Shown here in pieces: positions 26,940 to 36,448 of a stretch of DNA of 64,000 bases. The stretch is taken from positions 186,001 through 250,000 of the forward strand of contig NZ_SRPE01000003.1 of the NCBI RefSeq assembly GCF_004785645.1. The letters run 5' to 3'. The stretch comes from Empedobacter tilapiae. Its GTDB lineage: Bacteria; Bacteroidota; Bacteroidia; Flavobacteriales; Weeksellaceae. Numbering within the stretch: position 1 is the first letter of the stretch; each line of letters opens with the position of its first letter. A model generated the notes under the pieces. It was not told the DNA's origin and made no database searches. It saw only the letters and a list, made by a program, of their open reading frames with translations. A program made the position numbers and the translations under genes.

Positions 26940-28376
26940 TTATAAACTTTTTTTCTTTTTATTGGCTTTCACAATTAAATAAGAAATATAAAGAAAGATT
27001 AACCAAGCTGGTATTAACTCTACAGATATTTTAAGTCCTGTAAACCACATAACTATTAATATTCCAAATAGAAATATTAAGCAAATGTAATTGCTAATCG
27101 GATAAATAAAAGAAGGGAATAATGTTTTAGAATTCTCTAATTCTTTTTGTTTTCTATATTTAAGATGAGTAATTGAAATCATAATCCAATTAATAACTAA
27201 AGAAGAGACGACTAAAGACATTAAAATATGAAAAGCATCTTCCGGTATTACTTTATTAATAATAATACATACGGCAGCAAAAATAGAAGAAACCACAATA
27301 GCCATAACAGGTACGTGATTTTTGTTTAATTTTTTTAAGAATTTAGGTGCATTTCCTTGTTCTGCTAAACCATACAACATTCTACTATTACTGTAAACAG
27401 AGCTATTGTAAACAGATAAAGCTGCCGTCAAAACAATAATATTTAGTGCGTTTGCAATTAATCTAGAAAAATCAATTGTGTTGCCAAAAAGATTAAATTT
27501 TAAACCATTTAAGTTTTCAAAAACCATTACAAATGGACTACTCTTATCTGTAATCGTTTCCCAAGGCGCTAATGAAAATAAGATAATTAATGCTCCAACA
27601 TAAAAGATTAAAATTCTATAAATCACTTGATTTGTAGCTTTAGGAATCGTTTTTTCAGGACTTTTGGCTTCAGCGGCTGTAATTCCAATTAATTCTAATC
27701 CTCCAAAAGAGAACATAATCAGTGCCATTGCAGCAAATAATCCACTAAAACCGTTTTCACTATTACCAGATAACCACCCTTTAGGAAAAAAACCTCCATT
27801 ATTCCAAAGGTTTTGTATAGTTGCTTGCTCACCTCCTGTTCCACTAATTAATAAATAAGAACCAAAAATAATCATAGCGATAATAGCGATAACTTTTATA
27901 ATAGAAAACCAAAATTCGGCTTCTCCGAACATTTTTACAGATCCTAAATTCAAAGCATTAATCACAATAAAAAAGAACAAACTTGAAGCCCATAAAGGAA
28001 TATCAGGCCACCAAAATTGTACATAAATTCCGATAGCTGTTAATTCTGACATACTCACTAAGACATAAAGAATCCAATAATTCCAGCCAGAAGCAAATCC
28101 AGCAAAAGATCCCCAATATTTATATGCAAAATGACTGAAACTTCCTGAAACAGGTTCGTTAACAACCATTTCTCCTAATTGACGCATAATAAAAAAAGCA
28201 ATAATTCCAGCGATTGCATATCCTAAAATAACAGATGGTCCTGCAAGAACTGCAGCTGGACCAATTCCTAAAAATAAACCAGTTCCAATAGCTCCTCCTA
28301 AAGCAATTAATTGAATGTGTCGGTTTGTAAGACCTCTTTGTAATTCTTTTTCTTCAGTATTATTTATTTGACTCAC
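26940..28376 (-). CDS. APC-family amino acid permease (AroP/PheP/ProY group)
   Basis: 478 residues with about 12 TM segments. The N-terminus LQRGLTNRHIQLIALGGAIGTGLFLGIGPAAVLAGPSVILGY is the hallmark of the AAT (GABA/aromatic/proline) permease group, with NEPVSGSFSHFAYKYWG, SFGGLELIGITAAEAKSPEKTIPKATNQVIYRI and SVYNSSVYSNSRMLYGLAEQGNAPKFL in order. It imports amino acids by proton symport. The specific substrate (aromatic amino acids, proline, others) cannot be deduced here. Confidence 0.92.
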   Translation of the reverse strand: MSQINNTEEKELQRGLTNRHIQLIALGGAIGTGLFLGIGPAAVLAGPSVILGYAIAGIIAFFIMRQLGEMVVNEPVSGSFSHFAYKYWGSFAGFASGWNYWILYVLVSMSELTAIGIYVQFWWPDIPLWASSLFFFIVINALNLGSVKMFGEAEFWFSIIKVIAIIAMIIFGSYLLISGTGGEQATIQNLWNNGGFFPKGWLSGNSENGFSGLFAAMALIMFSFGGLELIGITAAEAKSPEKTIPKATNQVIYRILIFYVGALIILFSLAPWETITDKSSPFVMVFENLNGLKFNLFGNTIDFSRLIANALNIIVLTAALSVYNSSVYSNSRMLYGLAEQGNAPKFLKKLNKNHVPVMAIVVSSIFAAVCIIINKVIPEDAFHILMSLVVSSLVINWIMISITHLKYRKQKELENSKTLFPSFIYPISNYICLIFLFGILIVMWFTGLKISVELIPAWLIFLYISYLIVKANKKKKSL

Positions 28377-28543
28377 GTGTGATATATTAATTTGTTAAAT
28401 ATATGTAAAAAGTATTTTGAATAAGGAAGAAATTGAATAATTGTCTTGTTTGAATTAATATTCACAGAATATTATATTAAGTTATAAATAGAAATAAAAT
28501 TATAATAAAAAAGATATTTTTTAAATTTATAAAAATCAATTAT

Positions 28544-29698
28544 ATGAAAAAATTACTTTTAACTTTTTTACTAACGCTATTTACTTCTGTTCAGCTCTTT
28601 GCAGATGGTCCTTTTTTGTATTCGTTACCTTTTGGTTCGAGGATTTATCCTGATGAAGCAATTTTAGAAAAAACGAAAGAAAAAGGAATTGATTATTCTT
28701 CTTTCGAAAAATATTTGTTAGATAATAAAAATGAACTAGGAAAGAAAGTTGGATTGATTTCGTCTCTTGAAGTTTATTTTGTGTTAAATGATAATCAAAA
28801 ATCATATTTTGTGGATTATAAAGAGAAATTAAAGAAATCTGTTGAGAAAAAATTTGGAACTAAAATTCCAATTAACGAACGGTTTTTAATTGCGTTGATG
28901 GATGATTATGATACAGAATCTCCGAAAGTAGAAGTGTATCAAAAATTTGTTGATGAAAATCCTCAAAGCAGAACTATGCAATTTATGAATGTTTTTGCCT
29001 ATAATTTTAATCTTATTTGGGATATTGATAAAAAAGATTATTCTTCTATGAATGATTTTAAAGAAAAATATCAAGACAATTGTTTACAAAATTTTGAGAG
29101 TTTTAACAATGATACTTCTGCTGATATTTTTTCTGAATTTGAAGAGATTATTGCGTTAGGATACAATTGCGATTATGCTTTGAAATGTCTTGCTCCTGCA
29201 AATGATCGATTGAATATTCTGAATCAAAAAATAGAATTTACTTTAAATAAAATTGCAAATGCAGAACCAATTCCAAGAATGGTTGTGACGTCAAATGCTT
29301 CTCAAATTGGATTGTCGGTTTATGAATGGTTAGGTGAGGAAATGATGTTAATTTCAAGCTTGAAAATTTCGGATGAAGAGAAAACTCTTCTGAATTATTT
29401 TGCAGTAAATGAAACATACAATTATATCAATCATGTCAACAATTTATATGTTTTATTTGAAGCGATTCAGAAAACGCCTTCGCAATTAGCAAATTCGACT
29501 AATAAAAAATCTGTTGAAAAAATTGCTACGAAAGAGAATTGGAAAAAAATAAATCAATTGTATGATGTTTTTAAAAAGAATTTTCAAAAAGACAATGAAA
29601 CATCTTTAGATTCTAACTCAAATCTTGATGATTTGCGTAATTTTATTTATTATTTGTATCTAAATCCAAATGAGTTGACAAAGGTTTATCAAAATTGA
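28544..29698 (+). CDS. Hypothetical secreted protein
   Basis: 384 residues with a signal peptide (KKLLLTFLLTLFTSVQLFA, cleaved before DGPFLYSLPFG). No known domain is recognised; the mature protein has mostly helical, charged segments with cysteines in QDNCLQNF and GYNCDYALKCLAP, which could form disulfides in the periplasm. It is in the same direction as the next gene, with 88 bases between; the neighbourhood gives no functional hint. Confidence 0.72.
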   Translation: MKKLLLTFLLTLFTSVQLFADGPFLYSLPFGSRIYPDEAILEKTKEKGIDYSSFEKYLLDNKNELGKKVGLISSLEVYFVLNDNQKSYFVDYKEKLKKSVEKKFGTKIPINERFLIALMDDYDTESPKVEVYQKFVDENPQSRTMQFMNVFAYNFNLIWDIDKKDYSSMNDFKEKYQDNCLQNFESFNNDTSADIFSEFEEIIALGYNCDYALKCLAPANDRLNILNQKIEFTLNKIANAEPIPRMVVTSNASQIGLSVYEWLGEEMMLISSLKISDEEKTLLNYFAVNETYNYINHVNNLYVLFEAIQKTPSQLANSTNKKSVEKIATKENWKKINQLYDVFKKNFQKDNETSLDSNSNLDDLRNFIYYLYLNPNELTKVYQN

Positions 29699-29786
29699 TT
29701 ATAACCGAAATATTATACTTTTCAAAGACTTAAATTCGTAAATGTTGTTGATTTTAGTTTAAATTTATCTTCTAAATAACAAAAAA

Positions 29787-30689
29787 ATGAAATCAATTTA
29801 TTTTCTTGGATTAGGAGCTTTAGGAGCAAAATATGCGGCGAGTTTTTATGAATATAATCTAGAAATTGTAAGTGTAATTGTAGATGAGGAGCGAAAAAAT
29901 CGATACGAAAAATCTCAAATTTTTGTGAATGATAAAGCGTATGATTTTAATTATGTGACAAAAATCGAGGATAATAATTATCCAGATTATATATTTTTAG
30001 TCGTTAAAAGTTCGCATTTACAGCAAGCTATAGAAGATATGAAGCCTTTTGTTGGTGAATATACGATGATTGTAAGTTTGATGAACGGAATTTCTTCTGA
30101 ACGTGTTTTGGCAGATCATTTTGGATGGAATCGTGTGGTGAATGCGGTTGCGTACATGGATGCGGTAAAAGTTGATAATCGCGTGACGTTTTCGAGTATA
30201 GGAAAAATTATTTTCGGGAAAATGAATTCAATTAATCATGATAAATTAGTCGATTTACATGAATTGATGAATGTTGCTGAAATTCCAAATCAATTATCGG
30301 ATGATATTCAGAAAGCGCAATGGGCGAAATATTTGGTAAATGTTGTAGGAAATCAATTGACGTTTTTATTGGAGTTTCCATATGGACAATTTCGTACCAA
30401 TCAACATCTCGAGGTGTTAATTGATATGATTTCTAACGAAGTTCTTGCGGTTGGGAATGCGCACGGAGTTGCAATTGGTCAAGAAGAAGTGGATCGAATG
30501 AAGTCTACGATGAAAATTGTGAACGAGTTTGGTAAAACTTCGATGTTACAAGATCGAGAAGCAAAACGATATTCTGAAGTGGATCAATTTGCAGGCGAAA
30601 TTATTAGTTTAGGAAAACAATATAATATTCCGACACCTTACAACAAATTCATTTATAATATGATAAAATCAATCGAAGAAACATATTAA
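29787..30689 (+). CDS. panE: 2-dehydropantoate 2-reductase / ApbA-PanE family
   Basis: 300 residues with the N-terminal nucleotide-binding GLGALG at about 8-13, FLVVKSSHL, SLMNGISSE with the conserved NG, and the C-terminal helical domain QKAQWAKYLVNVVGNQLTFLLEFPYG holding the family Lys/Asn pair. The family reduces ketopantoate to pantoate in CoA synthesis with NADPH. Some Bacteroidota members act on other oxo acids, so the panE symbol is tentative. No pantothenate genes are adjacent. Confidence 0.85.
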   Translation: MKSIYFLGLGALGAKYAASFYEYNLEIVSVIVDEERKNRYEKSQIFVNDKAYDFNYVTKIEDNNYPDYIFLVVKSSHLQQAIEDMKPFVGEYTMIVSLMNGISSERVLADHFGWNRVVNAVAYMDAVKVDNRVTFSSIGKIIFGKMNSINHDKLVDLHELMNVAEIPNQLSDDIQKAQWAKYLVNVVGNQLTFLLEFPYGQFRTNQHLEVLIDMISNEVLAVGNAHGVAIGQEEVDRMKSTMKIVNEFGKTSMLQDREAKRYSEVDQFAGEIISLGKQYNIPTPYNKFIYNMIKSIEETY

Positions 30690-30696
30690 AATAGTT

Positions 30697-30728
30697 ACAA
30701 AGTCATTCAAGTTTGGATGACTTTTTTA
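30697..30728. terminator. Bidirectional terminator
   Basis: AAAGTCATTCAA/TTGGATGACTTT stem with one wobble, followed by T-run, between convergent genes. Confidence 0.75.
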
Positions 30729-31640
30729 TTTGAAATCTATCGCTTTTGGATAAGCAATTTTCTGAATAATATAAATCGATAACATAAAAAATATACTCAT
30801 GATTAATGTTGCAACAGGTAAATATTTTATAGAATCAGAAGGCAGAATCATTGGTAAAATAACCATTGCAAAAGCGGGAGGTAAGCGTAAATCTGTTAAC
30901 TTCAAAACAAACATTACGATAATCAAATCTATTAAACCAATGATTAACCAATTGTCAAGATAATGCATTGTCAAACAGCCAGTCATAGTAGCCATAAACA
31001 TCACAAGAATACGTTTTATACGTACGGTTAATTTTAATGTTGGATTATTTAAAGATTCAAAAGAAATTACAATAATAGGCGGAATGGCAGAGAAGTGCGT
31101 AAATCCACTAAAATAACAAGCTACAAACCAAACTATGCATAATCCAATTAACCATCTGTTATGGCTTGTGTAAATCATTGGAACCGCATTTTCAGTTGGT
31201 TTTAGTTTGAATATTTTTATTGATAGAAAAAGTAAAAAGACAAATAGAAATATTGCATATAGAAATATAAAAGATTCTGCATTTGTAAGAATTGGTAATA
31301 ATCCCGTAGCTAATGCAGGCGCAAGTTGACTTTTAAAAATTTTCAAAACAATTAATATAGCGATTAAAACTAATGCTAATTTGAATGATAGTAAAATTGG
31401 TAAAAAATTAATTCCAAATCCTAAAATAGCAGTTATGGATGGAAGTAAAAATATATGAAAAGGCTGTTGTAGCCATTTGTTTTCTCGAAACGTTAAAATT
31501 CCAACAGATAATGCAGCGACTTCTGGTAAAATGATTTCTTTATCACTATAAATTATTGCCGCTCCAATCATGATTAAAATAAATAGAAAAGCGACGGAGT
31601 ATGAGATAAAAGATTCTTTATTACCTAAGATAGATTTCAT
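30726..31640 (-). CDS. Multi-pass membrane protein, possibly HPP-like
   Basis: From ATG 31640 the protein has about 304 residues; the longer frame to 31772 runs through a tRNA and must be rejected. About ten hydrophobic segments are visible, with LRLPPAFAMVILPMILPSD near residue 255, which recalls the HPP-type signature of a small channel/transport family, but the match is weak. The gene begins 13 bases after the tRNA cluster terminator. The function is not known. Confidence 0.72.
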   Translation of the reverse strand: MKSILGNKESFISYSVAFLFILIMIGAAIIYSDKEIILPEVAALSVGILTFRENKWLQQPFHIFLLPSITAILGFGINFLPILLSFKLALVLIAILIVLKIFKSQLAPALATGLLPILTNAESFIFLYAIFLFVFLLFLSIKIFKLKPTENAVPMIYTSHNRWLIGLCIVWFVACYFSGFTHFSAIPPIIVISFESLNNPTLKLTVRIKRILVMFMATMTGCLTMHYLDNWLIIGLIDLIIVMFVLKLTDLRLPPAFAMVILPMILPSDSIKYLPVATLIMSIFFMLSIYIIQKIAYPKAIDFK

Positions 31641-31652
31641 TAAATAAATGTA

Positions 31653-31686
31653 TAAAAAAAACCTTTGTAAAATTACAAAGGTTTTT
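31653..31686 (-). terminator. Terminator for the five-tRNA cluster
   Basis: ACCTTTGTAA/TTACAAAGGT stem followed by a minus-strand T-run, directly after the last tRNA-Pro. Confidence 0.85.
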
Positions 31687-31687
31687 G

Positions 31688-31762
31688 TCGGGGTGGCAGG
31701 ATTCGAACCTGCGACCTCCTGCTCCCAAAGCAGGCGCGATGACCGGGCTACGCTACACCCCG
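31688..31762 (-). tRNA. tRNA-Pro (UGG), copy 1
   Basis: Minus-strand cloverleaf: acceptor CGGGGTG/CACCCCG, anticodon stem CCTGC/GCAGG with loop TTTGGGA giving anticodon TGG, T arm with GTTCGAATC. Identical to the two other copies in this array. CCA is not encoded. Confidence 0.95.
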
Positions 31763-31782
31763 ATTCGGTCATTCAAAAAAAG

Positions 31783-31866
31783 CGGAGAGACAGGGACTCG
31801 AACCCTGGCATCGGTTTCCCGATGACAGATTAGCAATCTGCTCCATTACCGCTCTGGCACCTCTCC
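31783..31866 (-). tRNA. tRNA-Ser (GCU)
   Basis: 84-base class II tRNA: acceptor GGAGAGG/TCTCTCC (one G-T pair), anticodon loop TTGCTAA giving GCT, a long variable arm CATCGGGAAACCGATG, and G73 discriminator typical of serine tRNA. Confidence 0.95.
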
Positions 31867-31885
31867 TAGTTTTTAATAAAACGTG

Positions 31886-31959
31886 TGATCCAGTCAGGAT
31901 TCGAACCTGAGACCTACTGCTTAGAAGGCAGTTGCTCTATCCAGCTGAGCTACTGGACC
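31886..31959 (-). tRNA. tRNA-Arg (UCU)
   Basis: Acceptor GGTCCAG/CTGGATC, anticodon loop CTTCTAA giving TCT, T arm CTCAGG/CCTGAC-type with GTTCGAATC. Reads AGA and AGG codons. Confidence 0.95.
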
Positions 31960-31983
31960 GATCCAAAAATTCATTGAATTTTG

Positions 31984-32058
31984 TCGGGGTGGCAGGATTC
32001 GAACCTGCGACCTCCTGCTCCCAAAGCAGGCGCGATGACCGGGCTACGCTACACCCCG
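31984..32058 (-). tRNA. tRNA-Pro (UGG), copy 2
   Basis: Identical to copy 1 including the flanking GATTCGGTCATTC upstream on the minus strand, which indicates a recent duplication. Confidence 0.95.
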
Positions 32059-32108
32059 ATTCGGTCATTCTTTACGATAAATCTTTCTATTTTCGGATGA
32101 AAATTTTG

Positions 32109-32183
32109 TCGGGGTGGCAGGATTCGAACCTGCGACCTCCTGCTCCCAAAGCAGGCGCGATGACCGGGCTACGCTACACCCCG
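32109..32183 (-). tRNA. tRNA-Pro (UGG), copy 3
   Basis: Identical tRNA sequence to copies 1 and 2 but with different upstream flank. It is the first gene of the array and lies behind a consensus promoter. Confidence 0.95.
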
Positions 32184-32205
32184 ATAGATTTCATTATCGT
32201 GGGTG

Positions 32206-32238
32206 CAAATGTAAGGTGATTTTTGAAAAATAACCAAA
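32206..32238 (-). promoter_or_regulatory. Consensus promoter of the tRNA-Pro/Arg/Ser array
   Basis: On the minus strand TTTG (32238-32235), 21 bases, TACATTTG (32213-32206), a good fit to the Bacteroidota promoter. It lies between the trpB stop and the first tRNA. Confidence 0.7.
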
Positions 32239-32243
32239 TATTT

Positions 32244-33428
32244 TTAAGAATATTTTTCGGAAACTTTCATATATGTTTCTAAATCTTTATCTCCTCTCCC
32301 TGAAAGGTTCAGAACCACAATGTCTTGCGGTTTAAAATTAATTTTTTCTAAAGCAGCTAAAGCGTGAGAAGATTCTAATGCAGGAATGATTCCTTCCTCT
32401 TTTGTCAACATAAAAGCTGCTTCCAAGGCTTCATCATCTGTTGCATTTAAGAATTCAGCACGTCCAGTTTTGAACAAATGCGCATGTAAAGGACCAACTC
32501 CAGGATAGTCTAATCCAGCAGAAATAGAATAAGGTTCAACAATTTGTCCATCTTTATCTTGCATCAATAATGTTCGACTTCCATGAATAATTCCTTCCGT
32601 TCCTTTAATCGTTGTCGCAGCAGTTTCTCCAGATTCTACACCTAAACCAGCAGCTTCAACCGCGATTAATTTTACTTCTTCGTTATCCAAAAAGTGATAA
32701 AAAGCTCCTGCAGCATTACTTCCACCTCCAACACAAGCAATCACATAATCAGGATTTTCTTTCTCATATTTCTCTTTCATTTGCGCTTTAATTTCTTCCG
32801 AAATAATCGCTTGAAATTTGGTTACCATTGCAGGATAAGGATGAGGTCCAACAACAGAACCAATAATATAAAAAGTTTCAGGATTATTGATCCAATAACG
32901 GATTGCTTCATTTGTTGCATCTTTCAATGTTTTACTTCCCGAAGTTGCAGGAATCACCTCTGCTCCTAACATTTTCATTCGCGCAACATTTGGTGCTTGA
33001 CGAGCAATGTCAATTTCTCCCATAAAAACGATACATTCTAATCCCATCAACGCACAAACAGTAGCAGTAGCAACACCATGTTGTCCAGCACCAGTTTCGG
33101 CAATAATTTTGGTTTTGCCCATTCGTTTTGCTAAAAGTGCTTGACCAATTGCATTGTTGATTTTATGCGCTCCTGTATGATTCAAATCTTCACGCTTTAA
33201 TAAAATATTGGTGTTATATTTTTTTGAAAGATTTGGTGCAAAATACAATGGACTTGGACGTCCAACATAATCTTTTAGTAATAAATTAAATTCGTTTTTG
33301 AATTCGTCTGTATCGACATATTTTGCTAAAGCTTCTGATAATTCTTCACAATTATGATGTAATAATTCCGGAATAAATGCTCCTCCAAATTCACCATAAA
33401 AACCTTTTTCGTCAACTTCGTATTTCAT
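32244..33428 (-). CDS. trpB: Tryptophan synthase beta chain
   Basis: 394 residues covering the complete beta subunit: PLP lysine 89 in [10 protein letters not shown], catalytic Glu111 in [19 protein letters not shown] phosphate loop, and the C-terminal SGRGDKD. It condenses indole with serine to tryptophan. It is the last gene of the trp operon; trpA does not follow, and the next features are tRNAs. This matters because indole from indole-glycerol phosphate normally needs TrpA. Thirteen bases separate it from trpF. Confidence 0.96.
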   Translation of the reverse strand: MKYEVDEKGFYGEFGGAFIPELLHHNCEELSEALAKYVDTDEFKNEFNLLLKDYVGRPSPLYFAPNLSKKYNTNILLKREDLNHTGAHKINNAIGQALLAKRMGKTKIIAETGAGQHGVATATVCALMGLECIVFMGEIDIARQAPNVARMKMLGAEVIPATSGSKTLKDATNEAIRYWINNPETFYIIGSVVGPHPYPAMVTKFQAIISEEIKAQMKEKYEKENPDYVIACVGGGSNAAGAFYHFLDNEEVKLIAVEAAGLGVESGETAATTIKGTEGIIHGSRTLLMQDKDGQIVEPYSISAGLDYPGVGPLHAHLFKTGRAEFLNATDDEALEAAFMLTKEEGIIPALESSHALAALEKINFKPQDIVVLNLSGRGDKDLETYMKVSEKYS

Positions 33429-33440
33429 TTTGTTTCTTTT

Positions 33441-34112
33441 TTAATTTTGCTCAATTCGTCCATCAATTGTATCGATAAACTGTTTTACTTCGTCAGTTTT
33501 TTTTATTCCTGGTGCTGACTCAAAACCACTATTGATATCAAATCCAATACATCTCGGATGTTGAAAATTTTTCAAGATCAATGCATCCTCAAGAGTTATT
33601 CCGCCACTTAATAAAAAGGGTGTTGATAACTGATAGTTTGTTAACAATTGCCAATCAAATTTCTTTCCTGTTCCACCATAATTAATTGATTTTGTGTCAA
33701 AAACAAAACCGTCAACAACTTGTTGATAAGTGGTTAATTGTTGAAAATCTTCAATCGATTTTATACCAACAGCTTTCCAAATTTTAAAGTCCAAAAAGCT
33801 TTCATCAGTTAGTAATCGTTGATGTTTTTGATTGATTAATTCTTCACAAAAGTTTGCTGTTTCATCACCATGTAATTGGACAACATCTAATTTATATTGT
33901 TCAACTTTTTCGAGAATATTTTCGATGAATTCATTCACGAAAACGCCAACTTTTTCTGCATTTGGAAAAACTTCAAAAATAGATTCGTCTTCTATAAATC
34001 GTTTTGATTTTGGATAGAAAATAAATCCAACATAATCAGGTTCGATTGCTGCAATTTCTTTGAAATTTTCTACGTTATTATTTCCGCAAACTTTTACTTG
34101 AAAGCGTTTCAT
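33441..34112 (-). CDS. trpF: Phosphoribosylanthranilate isomerase
   Basis: 223 residues of a (beta/alpha)8 barrel: catalytic Cys9 in VKVCGN, Asp in GFVFDTKS near residue 136, LLSGGITLEDA, and FDINSGFES with GIKK near the C-terminus (phosphate site). It converts phosphoribosylanthranilate to CdRP in step three of tryptophan synthesis. Its start overlaps the trpC stop by four bases (ATGA type), so expression is coupled. Confidence 0.95.
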   Translation of the reverse strand: MKRFQVKVCGNNNVENFKEIAAIEPDYVGFIFYPKSKRFIEDESIFEVFPNAEKVGVFVNEFIENILEKVEQYKLDVVQLHGDETANFCEELINQKHQRLLTDESFLDFKIWKAVGIKSIEDFQQLTTYQQVVDGFVFDTKSINYGGTGKKFDWQLLTNYQLSTPFLLSGGITLEDALILKNFQHPRCIGFDINSGFESAPGIKKTDEVKQFIDTIDGRIEQN

Positions 34113-34894
34113 TTAGATTCTTTTACGAATTGTTCAAATGCTAAACAAGGATTTTCAGCTTTCATAAAATTTTCACCAATCAAAAAAGCTTGAAAACCAG
34201 CTTGTCTTAATTCTTTTACTGTTTTAGGATCAGAAATTCCACTTTCCGCAACTTTGATTAAATCGGTTGGTAACTGTTTCAAGATTTGTTTTGATTTCTC
34301 AATATCAACTTCAAAATTTTTCAAATTACGGTTGTTAATTCCAATTAAATCAATGAATTCATTTACTTTTTCCAATTGATCTTCAGAATGTAATTCTAGC
34401 AAAACTTCTAACCCAATTTCTTTAGCTGTTTTCGATAAATGATAGACTTCATCTTTCGTCAAACATTCTGCAATCAACAACATTAAATCCGCACCAATTG
34501 CTTTTGTTTCATAAACTTGAAATTCATCAACAATAAAATCTTTGCGTAAAACTGGAATATTCAAAACTTCTTTTGCTTGATTCAAATCATCAAAACTTCC
34601 ACCAAAAAATTGTTCATCTGTCAAAACAGAAACCACAGAAGCACCAAATTTCTCGTAACCCGAAACGACTTCTTTTACGTTTGCATCTTTGTTGATAAAA
34701 CCTTTTGAAGGTGATTTTCGTTTAAATTCTGCAATAATTCCAGATTTTGATTCATCTAAAATAGAAACTTTTGCAGATTTTACAGGAAGCAAGAAATTTT
34801 CTGAATTTCTAAAACTTTCGATTGATTGAGTTTTCTGTTTTTCTAAAATTTCAACACGTTTTTGCGCGACAATTTCGTCTAATATCGTTTTCAT
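34109..34894 (-). CDS. trpC: Indole-3-glycerol phosphate synthase
   Basis: 261 residues with the full barrel: IIAEFKRKSPSKG with catalytic lysine, VLTDEQFFGGSFDDL, PVLRKDFIVDEFQVYE, GINNRNLKNFEVD and VAESGISDP, typical of TrpC. Start overlaps the trpD stop and the stop overlaps trpF start. It makes indole-glycerol phosphate, whose next step normally requires TrpA, which is not encoded in this cluster. Confidence 0.96.
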   Translation of the reverse strand: MKTILDEIVAQKRVEILEKQKTQSIESFRNSENFLLPVKSAKVSILDESKSGIIAEFKRKSPSKGFINKDANVKEVVSGYEKFGASVVSVLTDEQFFGGSFDDLNQAKEVLNIPVLRKDFIVDEFQVYETKAIGADLMLLIAECLTKDEVYHLSKTAKEIGLEVLLELHSEDQLEKVNEFIDLIGINNRNLKNFEVDIEKSKQILKQLPTDLIKVAESGISDPKTVKELRQAGFQAFLIGENFMKAENPCLAFEQFVKESK

Positions 34895-35877
34895 GGTTTC
34901 ATTAATTTTTGGAATACATTTAATGCTTTTTTACTGTCTAAACTTTCGTTCGCAATCGCTACACATTCTATTAAATCTTTGTTTGGATAAATTGTTTTAA
35001 GCGCTAAAGCAGCGTTTGCTAACACAACTTCTTTTTGTGCTTTGGTTGAATTTCCTTCTAAAACGCTCAAAAATATTTTAGAATTTTCTTCGATTGATTT
35101 TCCGCCTTTTATCTCATCAGGTTGAAGAATACTTAAACCAAAATCTTTACTTTCTAAAACAAATTCACCCGAATTATTGTACACTTTTGTAGGCGATGTC
35201 AACGAAATTTCATCATAACCAGCCAACGCAGTTGAAATCGAATATCGAATGTTTGAATTTTGCATTACATAATGATATAATCGAGCAGTTTTAACATCGT
35301 ATGTTCCTAAATTTTGAAATTCTGGTTGAACAGGATTCACTAAAGGTCCCATTAAATTGAAAAATGTTTTTACCGCCAAACCTTTTCTAATCGGAGCAAC
35401 TTTAGCTAAAGCCGGATGAAAAAGAGGTGCATGTAAAAAAGTAATCCCAACTTTGTCGAATTCACGTTTTAGTTTATCTTGATTAACAGAAAATTCGTAA
35501 CCAAAATTATCCAACATATTCGAAGAACCGCTCACAGAGGACGCTCCATAATTTCCTTGTTTGATAATTTTTTCACCAGCTCCGGCCAAAACAAAACAGC
35601 TCAATGTAGAAATATTGAAGGTGTCTTTTCCATCTCCACCCGTTCCTACAACATCAATCGCTTGTTTTGGTAAATTTATTTTTATGCATAAATCTAATAA
35701 CGCTTGACGATAACCTTTTAATTCCTCTAATGTAATATTACGCATATTAAAAATGGTTACAAAAGAAGCTAATTCAACAGCTGAATATTTTTCTTCCGAA
35801 ATTTCCACCATAATTTGATACGCTTCATCTTCGCTCAAGGTATAATTTTCGAATAATAAATTTAATAATTTTTTCAT
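34891..35877 (-). CDS. trpD: Anthranilate phosphoribosyltransferase
   Basis: 328 residues with AIDVVGTGGDGKDTFNIST (PRPP binding), KQGNYGASSVSGSSNMLDNFGYEF and NLMGPLVNPVQPE, in the family order. It transfers phosphoribose to anthranilate. It follows trpG by four bases and overlaps trpC by four, so it is in the operon core. Confidence 0.95.
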   Translation of the reverse strand: MKKLLNLLFENYTLSEDEAYQIMVEISEEKYSAVELASFVTIFNMRNITLEELKGYRQALLDLCIKINLPKQAIDVVGTGGDGKDTFNISTLSCFVLAGAGEKIIKQGNYGASSVSGSSNMLDNFGYEFSVNQDKLKREFDKVGITFLHAPLFHPALAKVAPIRKGLAVKTFFNLMGPLVNPVQPEFQNLGTYDVKTARLYHYVMQNSNIRYSISTALAGYDEISLTSPTKVYNNSGEFVLESKDFGLSILQPDEIKGGKSIEENSKIFLSVLEGNSTKAQKEVVLANAALALKTIYPNKDLIECVAIANESLDSKKALNVFQKLMKP

Positions 35878-35881
35878 AGTC

Positions 35882-36445
35882 TTAAGCCTCTAACCAATTT
35901 TTAATCATCTCATCTCCAAGTGGCGTCAAAATAGATTCTGGATGAAACTGAACACCACGAACATCGTAGGTTTTATGACGCAAAGCCATTATTTCTCCTT
36001 TTGGACCAACTGCTGTAATTTCTAATTCTTCAGGAAAATATTCGTTCGAAACTACCCAAGAATGGTAACGTCCAACTTCTATTTTTTTTGGTAAATTATG
36101 GAATAACACTTCGTCTTTTATCACTTCAATTGTTGATTCAACTCCGTGAAAAACTTCTTGTGTATTTAATAATTTTCCACCAAAAACCTCTCCAATTGCT
36201 TGTTGTCCTAAACAAACACCAAAAATAGATTTTGTTGTAGCATATTTCTCAATGATTGGTTTTAATAAATTGGCTTCATCAGGAACTCCTGGACCTGGAG
36301 AAAGTAATATTTTATCATAATTATTTACCTCTTCCAAAGTAATTCCATCATTGCGAACGACGGTAATATCATCGGCGAATTTCTTTAGCGAATGCACTAA
36401 ATTATAGGTGAAAGAATCGTAATTATCGATAACTAAAATTTTCAT
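35882..36445 (-). CDS. trpG: Anthranilate synthase component II (glutamine amidotransferase)
   Basis: 187 residues of a class I amidotransferase: oxyanion SPGPGVP, nucleophile Cys78 in GVCLGQQA, and the His168/Glu170 pair in FHPES. It supplies ammonia to TrpE. The symbol is trpG rather than pabA because of the position between trpE and trpD; a shared role in folate synthesis is possible. Confidence 0.93.
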   Translation of the reverse strand: MKILVIDNYDSFTYNLVHSLKKFADDITVVRNDGITLEEVNNYDKILLSPGPGVPDEANLLKPIIEKYATTKSIFGVCLGQQAIGEVFGGKLLNTQEVFHGVESTIEVIKDEVLFHNLPKKIEVGRYHSWVVSNEYFPEELEITAVGPKGEIMALRHKTYDVRGVQFHPESILTPLGDEMIKNWLEA

Positions 36446-36448
36446 AGT

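Noticed and set aside
26780-27034. ORF of 84 codons overlapping trxA end and the permease
   Set aside because: It lies across the terminator and in a shadow frame of both genes; no family or start signal.
31641-31772. N-terminal extension of the membrane protein gene beyond 31640
   Set aside because: It runs through the tRNA-Pro gene and its terminator (QEVAGSNPATPTKT artefact); the ATG at 31640 is the sensible start.
31648-32219. Short ORFs on the plus strand with the sequence VAGFEPATSCSQSRRDDRATLHP
   Set aside because: They are translations of the antisense side of the tRNA-Pro, Ser and Arg genes, a well-known artefact, not proteins.
30726-32243. Search for trpA downstream of trpB
   Set aside because: The next genes are tRNAs and an unrelated multi-pass membrane protein; no TrpA motif was seen in either strand.
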